Positions 24,624 to 39,900 of a stretch of 64,000 bases of DNA are shown piece after piece; position 1 is the stretch's first letter; each line of letters begins with the position of its first letter. The DNA is from Panagrolaimus kolymaensis (Eukaryota; Nematoda; Chromadorea; Rhabditida; Panagrolaimidae): positions 2,232,001 to 2,296,000 of the forward strand of contig JAJQJQ010000038.1 in NCBI GenBank assembly GCA_028622995.1, given 5' to 3'. Below the pieces are notes generated by a model. That model saw only the letters and a program-made list of their open reading frames with translations, was not told where the DNA came from and did no database searches. A program made the position numbers and the translations under genes.

Positions 24624-26050
24624 AAAATTGTTTTTTATTAATATAATTTTTAAATTATCTTAAAAAATGTAAAGTTCTTTTACCGACGGATGTTCGCTTT
24701 AATAAATCTTAGATTTTGGAATTCGAATAAATTTTATTAGATTTTGAAAAAAAAGAGTTGAAAAAAAAATTTTCTTGACTATTGGCAAAAAATATTTCCA
24801 ATCAACTCTTAAAATTATCTTTTCCCGCGATAAAAAACATTTGGATTATAAATGATTCTAAAGTCGTTAACATACAATTAAAGTATTCGTATTTCTTATA
24901 TTTTTATTTATGCTTTTGTTATTCAAGATTTTAAGTTATTGTTTTAAATTGTTTGAAAAAAAAATAATTTTTCATTATTTTTCTTTCAAAATAATTGTTT
25001 TTATTTTTCACGATTAAACGATTTTCGCTTTTCGCTGAGATAACCTTGATGACGCAACAATAATAACCGCAAATAGCCGCAGGGGGTTTGATGGGCAATT
25101 GCGTTTTTATGGCTATCGTGAATCATTTGATTGATTTGGACTTTTTTTAAGGTTTTCTGATTCACACGCGCAAGTAAGCTCTATGCTTTCACTTTTTCGT
25201 ATTGCGCAAAAAGTATGAATTCTTACTTTTTTTTCATTGACAAAAAAAAGTCTTCAGTAATCCTAACAAATTCGGCACAAAGAAAGAAAGACACAAAAAG
25301 AAGACTTTCTATTTCTGGTTTTCTTTAATGAAAAAAACTATGATTCAACAAATGATAAAAAGTAAACTTCTTATTTTTTGAGGCTTAAAATAAATTTTCT
25401 GTGAAATTGTTTTTTAATTGACCACTATTACGTGATGGTTTTTACAATGCTTCCGATAGAAAGTATTTAGCAAAGAAAAAGGCATTCATCCAAATAATGA
25501 ATATTAAAAAACAAGTTTCTTTCTAGTAAGCTCTTTTAATGTTTTTTCTTTTTTTTTCCCTTTAAACCAGCGTCATCCGGTCAATTTGAGATTTTTTGAC
25601 GACAGTAAATTTTCTCACGAAAAAAAATAAAGAGTCATTTTCATTCTTTGATAATAAACAATTTTGCTTTGAAAATAATTATTCGAAAAAGTGAAGGAGA
25701 TTATTTATAATGTGTTCAGTTTGCTTCTTTGCACCTTTCTTCGAAAAAGAAGGGAAAGCGATCCGGTCTATGAGTGATGATGATGGTGATCAAAAAAAAG
25801 TTTTTTTATTTTAACGACCGCCTTATTTTTTTTTTGTTGTCCTTTGATTATTTTCTTCTTCTTCGGGCAAGCCGCATGTATCACGCTTGATGGCGTGGCC
25901 TCAAATCAAAGACCGGATCTCATGATAGTTTTAGTATATAAATAGGTGATGGATTAGTGAAGAAAGCCATAATTTTTACTTTTCATTCCAATTTTACAAA
26001 TTGTTTGTTTTTTTCTTATTTTTACTCTTAATAATATTTTTTTTCAAAAA
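24624..26050. other. intergenic region upstream of the DB-domain gene
   Basis: 1.4 kb with no exon. It contains the TATA element of the DB gene and presumably its upstream control region. Confidence 0.5.
25935..25944 (+). promoter_or_regulatory. TATA-box-like element of the DB-domain gene
   Basis: The sequence TATATAAATA lies about 107 nt before the ATG at 26051 in a locally less A/T-biased segment. No splice acceptor directly precedes this ATG, unlike several other genes here. A conventional TATA-driven, non-trans-spliced start is plausible. Confidence 0.4.
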
Positions 26051-26858
26051 ATGCATCTTTTGTTAGTTATTTTTGCTGGAATTCTTATTGTAGTTCCAGA
26101 AAATGAAGCCTGCTTTGCAGCGGGTGTTGGTTGTGGTGGTGGTTGTCCTCCTCCAATGCCTGCACCTTCATGCGGCGGAGGTTGTGGTGGTGGTTATGGA
26201 TGTGGTAAACATTTCTCAAAACATCGTTTAGCCTCAAACTAAAAACATTCGTTTTAGGCCAATATGGATGTTATCGAATGCGGGCTAGAGTTGCATCATC
26301 CAAGACTCTTTCCCTTACCAGTGAAGAAGCAGAAGGTGGAGAAGTAAGAAAAAATAAAATAACTATCCTATATTTAAAATAAGTATTATTTTTAAGTCAT
26401 TAAACGATCCCAAACTCCCGATGAAAAATTCATGTCGTGTTGCCAAGAACGTAACCTTCCAGATACTTGCTTAAGCAAATGCAGCTTCCGAACATACACT
26501 CGTGATACCCTTCAAGTGAGTTTTACTATTTTATTTTAAAAATTTATTTAATTTTCAAGATTATTTTTAGAATATGTATTTCCGAACTGATCAATGCCCC
26601 ATGCAAGCTGCAGCCGATATTCATTATTGCGCTGCTCAAGGCCGAGACCATACTCAATGTTGCGTTAGAAATGGTGTGGCTGCCACCCTTGCTGGACCTA
26701 AATGCCTTACATTTTGTGATCAACGACCTGGAAAAGTTACTCAACTTGACCTTAGTTATTTGGCATGTTACGATAGATTTGAAAGTATGAAAAGCTGCTT
26801 TTATCATGAGCTTTCACAAGGTACAAGACGACGTGCAGCTACTTTCCGTGGATTTTAA
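26051..26858 (+). CDS. secreted DB-domain (nematode DB module) protein
   Basis: Exons are 26051-26204, 26258-26335, 26397-26515 and 26571-26858, giving about 212 aa. The signal peptide is MHLLLVIFAGILIVVPENEA. It is followed by a Gly/Cys/Pro-rich linker (CGGGCPPPMP, CGGGYGCG). The DB domain starts at FMSCCQERNLPDTCL and runs through CSFRTYT, DQCPMQA, HYCAAQGRD, QCCVRNGV, KCLTFCDQR, YLACYDRF and SCFYHEL. The twelve-Cys spacing is typical of this nematode-restricted extracellular module, whose molecular role is unknown. Some worm members are targets of insulin/DAF-16 signalling. The second exon boundary is uncertain: only donor GTGGAG at 26336 gives the right phase, although a better-looking GTAAGA lies 8 nt downstream. 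Confidence 0.85.
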
Positions 26859-29800
26859 TTAACTTAAAATATTATTCCACACACAAAAAAGCAATCGGCT
26901 ATTTTTCCATTTTTTGTTGTTGTCTAATTCTTTCTTTTATCTGTATATCTGTGCATTAATATTATTATTTTATTGTAAATGTTAATGAAAATGAAAAAAG
27001 ATAATATTGAAGTGGTAGCTACTTTTCATTATTTTGATTTGCTTTATTATCTTTTTTTTCATTCCCAAATAATAAAAAATATGAATATTTTCCATTTCAT
27101 TTATTTTTTTTCCACCACTCTTTTACCACTTACAATCATACAAAAATATTATTTTTCTTTTTTATACAATTTCCACTTACCAATCATACAAATAAAATAA
27201 AAATATTTCACAAATCCTTTTTTTCATTTGCAAAAAGAAAGAGAAAAAATTATCAAAAATAAATAATAATTTTTCTAATTGAATATTTGGATATTTGGAA
27301 GAAGAAAAGCAACTCATGAGTGATGTTTTTTGTTTGTTAGATGGAAAATAAATATAAAAGGTAAGTAATCACACTTTTCGGATTATCACCAAACACCGTA
27401 CTTAAGTCAAAAAGCTATCTCTTTATCAAAAAATAAAATAAAATAAAAAGCAAAAGTGCCAGAACAAAAATAATTTTATAAATCTTTTTTTTTTCTCTCA
27501 AAAAAATAGCACTTCGAAAACTGTATTTTTATTTTTTTCTAGATTTTTCTTCTTCTGACTTTTGAAAATATTTCATCAAAGTGTCAAAAGATTAATAGGT
27601 GTTTTGCTGTTATTGTTGCATAACTTTCTTGGCGATAAAATAAAGTGTTACAGGAAAATCGTTTTTTTATATTGTAAAGTAAGCTACTTAACTCCTTCAA
27701 TTTACATTGCTTTTAAAATACCAATCTTATAATTTTAAGTGCTTTTTGGAAATTTTTTAAATACCTTAACAAAGCTGCTACATATTTAGAAATATTTACA
27801 AAAATAAATTTTTCGTTTAGCATCAAAAAAATTTATTTGTTAGCCAAATAAAAAAATAATAAAAAATCGAATTATTGTTTGTTTCATTCCAGTCAAAAAA
27901 TAAAATAAAATAAAAGACGACGATTCCAATTAATTTCAATTTTCTCTTTGAAATTGACAACATTAGCTTTAAAAGCATAGAAGAAGCGATTGCTTCAAGC
28001 ATTTTTTTATAAAAATGCCACAAAAAAATCTCTGAAAGAAAAATATGTGCCTTAAATGTTCCTTTAAATGTGGCTATCGTTTTAATAAATAAAAAAGATG
28101 CCTTTATTGGTTTTGACAAAAGCAATTTTTAAAAGCCTTTCAATATTTTTTTTCTAGATGTATCCATTTAGGCAAAAAAACAGAAGACAAACATGGATAT
28201 AATTTGCGCTTTTTTTCTCTCTCATCAAAAACCTATTTCATTTCATTGTTTTTCTTTTATCTTTGAAAAAAAAATTACTTCTTTTTTTCTTTCGCTATTG
28301 TTATTAGAATTACTCAAACTCATTAACTTCCAATTTTTTGAGAATTAAAGAAATATCTATCTATTTTTCTCAATGGCCTTTTTACTTTTCTTTGAAACAC
28401 GGTATAAAAATAATAAACCTTAAAACCCAGCGAGCATCGCCGACGACAAATAACAAAACAACAATGAAATGAAGAATGTTTTGTGTCAAATTTAACGCGA
28501 AAGGAGATGCGAGACTGTAAATGAACCAAAGAAAGAAAACCAGGATATAGATTTTCTTAATATTATAAATCCAAGACTCTTGATGATGATGAGCATGTAA
28601 TTATCCCATCGCTTTTTTTTCGTTTTTGCGTTTATACAAAAATTTGCGCGCATCAATGAATCCTCGAATGTTTCGGCATTTTTCCTTTTTAAGTAAAAAG
28701 AAAAACTTTAAAAGAATTAATAGAAAAAAATCAAATGAAGAGAAAATCTCATAGCGTCTCATTTTTTTTTTCGTCAACACATTATTGTATTCCAGAAAGG
28801 TTCGACCTTTTTTTTAATAAGAAAGCATGGAACTCCCGCTTTGTCTGCGCTTTGCGATCATTGTTTTTTGATTGAAAGAAACGCATCCTTTCCGGAAATG
28901 GATCGTATTTTCAATGGCTCTCTCTCTATTAATAAGGGTTATGTTTGTTTAACGCCTAAGTAGAAGCATCTCAATGAAATGGCAAAGATGAAATATAGTG
29001 AGAAGTTGGGAACATGATTTTTTTGATTGCATAATAAATGTAATTTAATTAACAATCATGACCTCATATGGTTTTCATAGCAAATAAGGACGCGAAATAA
29101 TGTTTTTTGATTTAATGCCGAAAAAAAAAAAAACGGAAACTTGTCTTAAAAAATATTCTCCACCTTTGACTGTTGTCTACTTGAGTTTTGTAAATTTGAA
29201 ATAAAAAGATTTTAACCTTTGATTACATATTTATGAAGATATAATTTTTTCCTTGTTTAGTGTAGCATTAGAAAAAGTAGGATAATAAGTATGGTTGCAG
29301 TTGATTTATAAAATCGAAATAAAAGCTAATAATTAATTTTAAAAAAAGTCATATCCAACTCATTTTTTGCATTACTACACCTTTTTCCAAATCAAAAAGC
29401 AATTTTAGGGAGCTCAATTTTATTTTCGACATAATATATTTATTCTTCAAAGGCTTATTGTATAAAATGTTCAAAGGTATTTAATGTTAAATTTAAATCT
29501 CACAAAAAAGGTTTTAACGGAGTAAAAAAATCTGAATTTTGCCAAAATGTTCTTTAATGATTTTGATGGTTACATATGTTTTTTTTTGCCAAGATACATT
29601 TCCAGAAAACTTTCGAAAATTTTTTTTTCTGTCTTTGCCTTCAGAATGGATGGTGATGGATTAGTTACTTAGTTATTTAATCACTTTTTATAAATCCCTT
29701 ATTTTATTTTATTTTGTATTAACTTAAATATTCTGGTGATTAAATAGTTATTTGTTCCAAACAAAAAAGTTATTAACTAAAGTACTAAAGTAGAAAAAGA

Positions 29801-31861
29801 AAGATTTGAGGAAAGATGAGAGTGAAAAAGAAAGAAACAAGGTAAATAAGTAGCATACAATTTCATTCACTCTTCGCTAATTAGTAAAGGACTCACTTTG
29901 GATATATATATTTTTTTTAATAGGAAAGGGGCGGAATAAAATAAGGAATTGCAAAGAATTTCTTCTTTTTCGTCTTCTCTTTGCTGGATGAGATTTATCC
30001 GCTTGGACAGTCTCTTTTCTTGGGCGTTTTTTGAAAAATATTTTCATCTTTTTTTCGTATAAAAATAAAAAATATAAATGAAATGCTTTTATAATTTTAT
30101 TTTTTTTTTGTGCTGCCAAAAGGCAGTGCATTTCAGATTTTAGCTCTCTTTAAAATTATTATTATTTTATTAAATTGATACACATATATCTTCAAAAAAA
30201 TTTTTTTTAGCTTAAAAAGCTTTTAAGGATATTGAAAAGCCATGAGTCTAATTTAAATGACTTTTTTACTTACCCATGCCGCCGCGTTATGTCAAAAAGT
30301 TTTTTTTGTTGCGATTCTTTTAAGCTTAAGGCAATAATTTATAATTCACTCTTTCTTATTTTCTTTCATCTTTTTCTTTCCTTGAATAATTTGTCAAAGA
30401 AGTGTTATTTTAAAGTTCATTTTTTTGTCATTCAATTTTTAGTAGTACGGTAGAGTTGAACAAAAAAAAAGTATGTATATAAGAAAGAAAGAAAAACATT
30501 TAAATTGATGAGGTTTTCTTCTTCTTCGTGGCTCTTACTTGTCGTGTCTCAATTTTCTGCCAATCATCAGCAGGAAAGAAATAGAGAAAAAGGCTTTCAT
30601 GGGATTAAGATCTGACTGACTTGAATTGTCGACGACATGTTAGTTAGTTTTTTTATAAAATTGCCTATTGTTTTTGCTAAGACTTGACTATCATGAGGAT
30701 CGAAAAGTGAGAGAAGGACATGGATAATCGGGCAGCAACAACACCATTATTTTTATTCCCCTTCTCTCGATATCATGTAGATATGACACCTTTTTTTTCT
30801 TGGCGTGTGCGCAATACTTTTTTTTGCCATTGCTTGAGCTTAAAATTGAAACTTGTTGTTGGATGTTTCTGAAAGTAGTAGTTAGCGGATTAAATAAAAA
30901 AGCGAGAAAAAATGAGAGCACTTCCGTACATTTTTTTACGAAGATGTTTAATTAAAGTCACCAAGGAGGATCAACTAACAACTGAAACAACACACTTTTC
31001 TCATCATCAACCATCAAAAAAAAAGAAACATCATCATCTCAATTTTTTTCTCTTTTTAACACAAAAACCATTATCGGCTTTTTAAACCCTTCTTTTTTCT
31101 TAAAATTTTTTTTTGTTCCATTAATTCTTTTTGAGCATCCCATTTTAAGCAATTTTTTGAACACACACATTTAATTTTTGTGGTTGTTGCTTTAACCGAT
31201 GTGGATATTACACACTAACTAACGACAACGACGACAATGACTTTTTCTTCACTTTTTGCCCTTTTCACACAATTTTCGAAGAAGAAGAAAAAATATAAAG
31301 AAAAATGAAATAAAGGATGAAAGTCAAAAAAGAAAAAAATGATGGAAGGAAGAGCGCAAAAACAAATTGATAAAAACTCTTTCCTTTCTTTTTCGCAATT
31401 TCATTTCTTCATTTTTTATTTTACCGCCAGCATCGTCCTTTTCTTTCCTTAAAATAAAAACAATACGGTAATCGCCTCTGTTTTTCGTTTTAGCCGCGCC
31501 TCTTTCTTCTTTCTTGTTTTGGATGAGGATTGGGTTTTTTTTGTTAAGGCGTTACCGAAACAAAAAAAATAATATAGAGTGCAATGTAGCTTTGTAATGT
31601 TTTTTTCTTCATTTTTTCCACTTGATTAAAAAAATAATTTAATAAAATTAAAAAATATAAGATGTTTATTTAAATTGGATATTAATTATATTAAGTGGTG
31701 GTAACAAAAAAAAATAATTTATATTTTTCACACGTTTGCTTTAACTTTCGTGGAATTAGAATTTAATGCGTTGTTTTTATTTTTTTGCTTCCTTTATAAT
31801 TTTTTTTGCTACATGTTTAATAATTATTAATTTTTATTTTTTTGTTTTTAGTAAATCAGTC
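26859..31861. other. 5 kb gene-free region upstream of the HMX homeobox gene
   Basis: I find no supported exon, RNA gene or repeat array here. The open stretches are homopolymer translations. By position it is the probable cis-regulatory region of mls-2. Long upstream deserts are usual for developmental transcription factors. Confidence 0.5.
31845..31851 (+). promoter_or_regulatory. probable trans-splice acceptor of mls-2
   Basis: A TTTTTAG acceptor ends 10 nt before the ATG at 31862, after a T-rich tract, with no visible upstream exon. Confidence 0.4.
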
Positions 31862-34862
<3,001 letters not shown>

Positions 34863-36817
34863 AAGCCATAATTACTCCTTTTGTTTCAATAAAAAACTTA
34901 CATAAAAAATGACAAAATTACTTATTTTTCCTTTTATCTTATTTTTTCCTCTAAAAACTGGCAACTTCATATCCCGTGCTTGCTTTTATATTTTTTGTTT
35001 TCTTCGTTTGTTTCTTTTCCAAGCTTTTCGCAATCTTGGATTTAATTGTTTCGCATCTTTTTTTTATTATTATTGCACAGCGTAATCATTTTGAATCAAA
35101 GGCGGAGTAGAAATGGACATGCTCAATCGCGGTGAGAGACAAAAAAGTAGGCAAAGGAAAGGGAAAAACAAAGGAAACCATGCACTTTTTTGATTTTTTT
35201 GGTAGTTCTTTATAGTTAACGGATATTTAAAAAATCAGAGATAGGTTTAAAAAAAATCCATCCCAGGAGTTTTTCAAGTTAGACTATTACCTATCGATTC
35301 GCGCCAGCAAATTTCAATTCCATGGAAAAATAAAAAAAATGGCTCCAGCGTAACTTTTTTCAACCTTGGCTAAAAAACGAGTTTTTATGTAATCTCATTC
35401 ATTTCGACTAATATAAAAAAAACATGAATATGGCTTTAAAAAATTCTATTCCAGACGTTTTTCAAGTTAGATAGTGATCTATCTTTCTGTTAAAGCAAAT
35501 TTTAATTTCTTAAAGAAAGAAAAAAATGGCTCCAGCGTAACTTTTTGCAACTTATGATGCATCATAACTTTACCTTCAGGTGGCTAAAAAATGAGATTTC
35601 TTCGCTTTAGTATATCCGATATATAATCTTTGGTCATTACTCAAGCTAATTAAAAAGAAGAAAAAAATATTTGCATCATTAAGTTAGTAATACGATCACC
35701 TATATAAACATGCATTGTTGCTTTCATAAAAAAATCATTGCTTTTGGTGATGTTTGGCGTTTTGGCAACATGCAAAAGGGATCGTCTGCTTGGACATTTC
35801 TACTCCGCCATGATTACGCTGTGATTGTTTATTTTTATTTTTTATGTGAAATCAGATCAATTTTCTTAGCCCATCTTTTAAATTTTACTTATTTTTTCAA
35901 CATTTTGTATGCCAATATTTTTTAAGTGGTGCCAAAGTTAATGCCTTAGTTAACTCATAATTTTCCTTTAATTTATTTTAATTTAATTTTTTGTTAATTT
36001 TTTGAGATACTGAGACGAAAAAAGCTTTGATCTGTTTCACCAAAAACCATATTATTTTAAATACATTTTTGTTTTCGTCGTCAAACAATTTACTTTGTCG
36101 CAATATTTATTTTTTTGACCACATTATTATATATTTTTTAAATTGTTTTATTTTGCATTTTATTTTTTTCATTTCAATAGTTTTTGTTGTTTCTTTCAAC
36201 AAAACACTACTATATTTTGGCTACGGCAAAAAAGAACAATCATAAAAGTTGTTTAAAAAAAGATTATTGGAAAATTTACACATTTCGAAAAATTATTAAC
36301 GAAAAAAATCTACAAAATAAAAAGCCAAAATTTATAAAAAAAGAAATTTGGCTTTCCACGAAAAATTCTTTTTAATTTTCGGTGAAAATAGAGAGTCTTG
36401 ATGAGATTGATTTTTAAATAATTTTGTTTGATTCTTCAAAGACAAAAAAAAATAAAGAAAAAATCCTATTTATTGTGAGCATTCAAAAATACAAATTTGT
36501 TACAAAATAATTTAAATTTTCAAAGCTTTAAAATAAATTCGATTGACTTTAAAAATTACATAGAAACAATTTTTTAAAATTTTTTGTTTTTCGATTGCAA
36601 CAATGGAAACATAATAAAAAGAAGGGTAGAAAAATGAGCGACAGAAGTTTGTTTTTTAATAATAAAGCAAGTGTGAATCCTTTTAATTCTGCGAAAATTG
36701 TTGAAACAGATTTTTGTGAACAAATAAATAAATATATATATGTACACAGCAAAGGCACAAAAATATGTATATATTTAACATTTACGTATGAAAATTTGAG
36801 TTTTACATTTTTTTGCT
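34863..36817. other. intergenic region between mls-2 and aex-3 3' ends
   Basis: About 2 kb between convergent genes. Apart from the inverted-repeat-bounded element at 35076-35823 it is A/T-rich filler. The open stretches (for example 36027-36375) have no splice or domain support. Confidence 0.5.
35076..35823. mobile_element. 748-bp element with terminal inverted repeats and internal direct repeats
   Basis: The left end reads CACAGCGTAATCAT (35076-35089), then 11 nt, then GGCGGAGTAGAAATG (35101-35115). The right end (35795-35823) is the reverse complement of the same two blocks joined directly, so the left repeat carries an 11-nt insertion. ATTG flanks both ends, a possible 4-bp target duplication. 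The interior holds two diverged direct copies about 187 bp apart; both contain TTTTTCAAGTTAGA and TGGCTCCAGCGTAACTTTTT. There is no transposase frame, so this is a non-autonomous DNA element. Confidence 0.65.
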
Positions 36818-36931
36818 TTATTCTGTCGTCGGTTGAGATGGCGTCGATGCAGTAGATGATTTATGATTTTGAGATTTATGGGCTGCAACAAATGAGAATA
36901 CGCAAAGTACCGCATAGCAAATTTGATCAGC
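36818..36931 (-). CDS. aex-3: distal alternative terminal exon of aex-3
   Basis: Read on the minus strand, a TTTCAG acceptor is followed by [20 protein letters not shown] and a short Ser/Thr tail to a stop. It joins in phase 0 to the exon ending at 37830 (ISKM). The known end of vertebrate MADD has the same kind of segment (MAHEICYSVLCLFSYVAA), so this distal exon is the more conserved ending. It also aligns with the start of the proximal exon at 37387-37608 ([17 protein letters not shown]). Use of this exon gives about 1479 aa. Confidence 0.7.
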   Translation of the reverse strand, partial: ADQICYAVLCVFSFVAAHKSQNHKSSTASTPSQPTTE

Positions 36932-39900
36932 CTGAAATATATTCAGCTCACACGTAGTTTTTATGTTTTTTTGAAAAACATGGAAAAAAATTTATTTTGT
37001 GCAGATTTAAAAATAAAAATAAAGTTAAAGGTTTTATTTTTTGGATAGAAAACAAAAAGTTCGGCAAGAAGAGGGTTAAATTACAACAACAACAAACAAT
37101 AATAATAATTTGTGGTGGAAGAAGGCAATCTTAATTAGCAGAGAGCATATTCAAAAACAACAATAATTTTGTACAACAAAAATAACAACAACACAAATAT
37201 AAATAAATAAATAATTTTATACACACTTTAACTTTGGTATCAAGAAAAAAATAAAAAATATTTAAATTAAATACAAGCTTTTTTGATTTGTTTGTTTGGT
37301 GAATTTTTTTTTGCATAATAATTTTAATAAATAAATAAATATTAAATAGATTTAAGTCTAACTTTTTTTAAAGCTATAATAAAGAACTAATTACTACAAA
37401 GTCGAACCCGGCTTTCAGAAGGATAACCGGTTTTTTCCAAAATTAAATGTGAATTTGTCAAATCAATATGAATTTTGGGTAATTCATTTGAAGCCGCAGT
37501 TGAATCAGATTTGATTGAAAGCGTTTCTGTATTTGATTCTTCTGCTTCTTCAACTAATGCCGCTTGAACACTGAAGATGCGATGAAGGGTCCATGCAATT
37601 TCGACAGCCTGAATCAAAAACAAAATTTTTTGTTGTTTCTAATACGGATGGATAAAAAAATTAAAGTAAGTAAAGAAACTATTTCTCGTCAAAAAAAGTA
37701 AATAAATAACTAAAAGCATCACAAAACGCCAAAAATTTAAAAAAAATGTACCAAAAAATCGGTGATCACAACACAAAATATTTTTTTAAGTTAGTAAAAA
37801 AGAAACGACACCGAAAAGGAAAGACTAACCATTTTAGAAATATATCTTCGCTGAATTAGCTCATCTTTATCTCTTTTATATACTTCAAGAACAAACATAT
37901 TTCCACCATAAGTATTGCATTTTTTAATATTTCTTAATTCGACGAATTCCTGTAATCTCAAAATTAGCATCAGAAAAATACCTTAAAAATATAACATACT
38001 TGTCGATTAGCAAATAAAAGACCAACTCCATCCATTCTAACTTGTAAAAGGCCTCCTTCATTTGTTTCTGTGTCATGAATAGGAAATTCGCCGCCCAAAT
38101 CTCTTCCAGCTATACTGACTTTGCCTCGAGCTGCTGCACGCTCCATAGCTGATTTGAGGCAATTATATAAAGTTCGGCACTAAATCCAATATATTTTATA
38201 GGATTACAACAAAAATTTTTTTAGGGTTAGCTTACTTTTTTAGTATAAAATTTATGCATATAAACTTGATCATCTTGTCTTCTCCATAAACATAATATTC
38301 GAGTTTTAGGGGAATATGTCATATTGACTAATCTCTCATACCACCATCTTTCTGCTATAGCTCCAGTTACCGCTCGAAGAATAATAGCATCATCCGTGAC
38401 TTCGAGGAACATCATGGTTCCTTCTGAACTCGAACCGGTATGAACCGTAAATGATTGTTTTTGCATTAAACGGCTTCCTAATGGCTTTAATGGAATGTTA
38501 TTGCTTTGCTAAAAGAAAATATTTAAAAATAAACTTGATTTTTTCCTAAAAATTTGGCTTACAGCTTTAGGTAATTCATCCAAAAGTTGGTTAATTTTCT
38601 TTGAATAAATTAATCCAATATGCGCTTTACCCAATAATCGCCGAACTTTTTGTTGAATTATTTTTGTTTGAGCTCCACACATAACCATATATGCAGTCAT
38701 ATTATGCAAAAGTGTAGCCAATATTCTATCTTCCTCCAATTCAAGCCTCTTCTTTTCTGATTCTGATAAACCACTATATCGATTCATCATTTCTGATGGT
38801 TCTTGATCCATTCCAATGATATCTCGTTCTTGTGCAACCATATCAAAGAATGCATTTTCCCAAAAAATCATTTGTTGCCATAATGGATTTGGATTATTAG
38901 CTAAAAATAGTTTCCTATACAAAATAATTAAATTTATTTCTAACCAATTAGATCTCGGAATAAATAATGTTTGATAATGTCAGTTTGTTGGAGATGGGCT
39001 TGTTGAGCGGGAATTGGCAACGATGCTACTTGAAGAGAATCTGGTTTTATTGGTAGTTTACTTGTTGGTACAACATTAGGTGCTTGTTTTGTGGAGTCTT
39101 CTGTGGATGAAGTTAAAAGTACCGGTCGTTTAATATTCTCTTCAACTTTTGGCTAAAAAAATATTTGTTATTAAATGATTTTTAGTTTATCTTTACAGTA
39201 ACTAATTCTTCCTCTGGAAAACCTTCGCCATTATTTGTTGGCATTAAAAGCTTCTTCTCTGTAGTAATTGGAGGTGTAGGTGGTGGTGGGCGTGGAGGTA
39301 ATGGTGGCGGTGGCTTTGCAGAAACGCCTGCATTATTTGCTGTTGCTTGAGTTCTTGGAGGTAATGGTGGAGGTGGCGGCATTCCTGCAACAGCGGCTGG
39401 TTGAGGATTTGATTGCACTCCAGTTTGTTGAGTATTTACGTTAGGTGGTGGTTGGGAAGATGTGGATGTTATAGGACTTGAACCTGGCCCTCCAGGAATT
39501 TGTCGACTATCCATTTGTGTTGCTGGAAGTTTAACAGTTGGTGTTTCAATATGTGCATGTTGAGCAATGTTTTGGATTGAAGCTGATGGGGTGCCACTCT
39601 ATAAATTATTTTTTTAAATTTATTTATTTAAAATCTCTAATGCTAAAACTCACAACGCTGCTTATTCCACTTCCTGGAGTAGTTGCATCATTTTCAGCCC
39701 AATAATGACTATGAGCAATTTCTAATACATGAAACATGGAAGCCAAACCATTGGAACCTGGTGTATTAAAACAATGTTCTAATCCAAGAATACATGCTTG
39801 CAAAATTTTTATATAGCCTTTATATTGGGTTTTTGTTAGCTGCTAAAATTTTTTTAAACTCCGTTAAGACTATTTAGCTCTTTTTAAAACTTACTCGATC

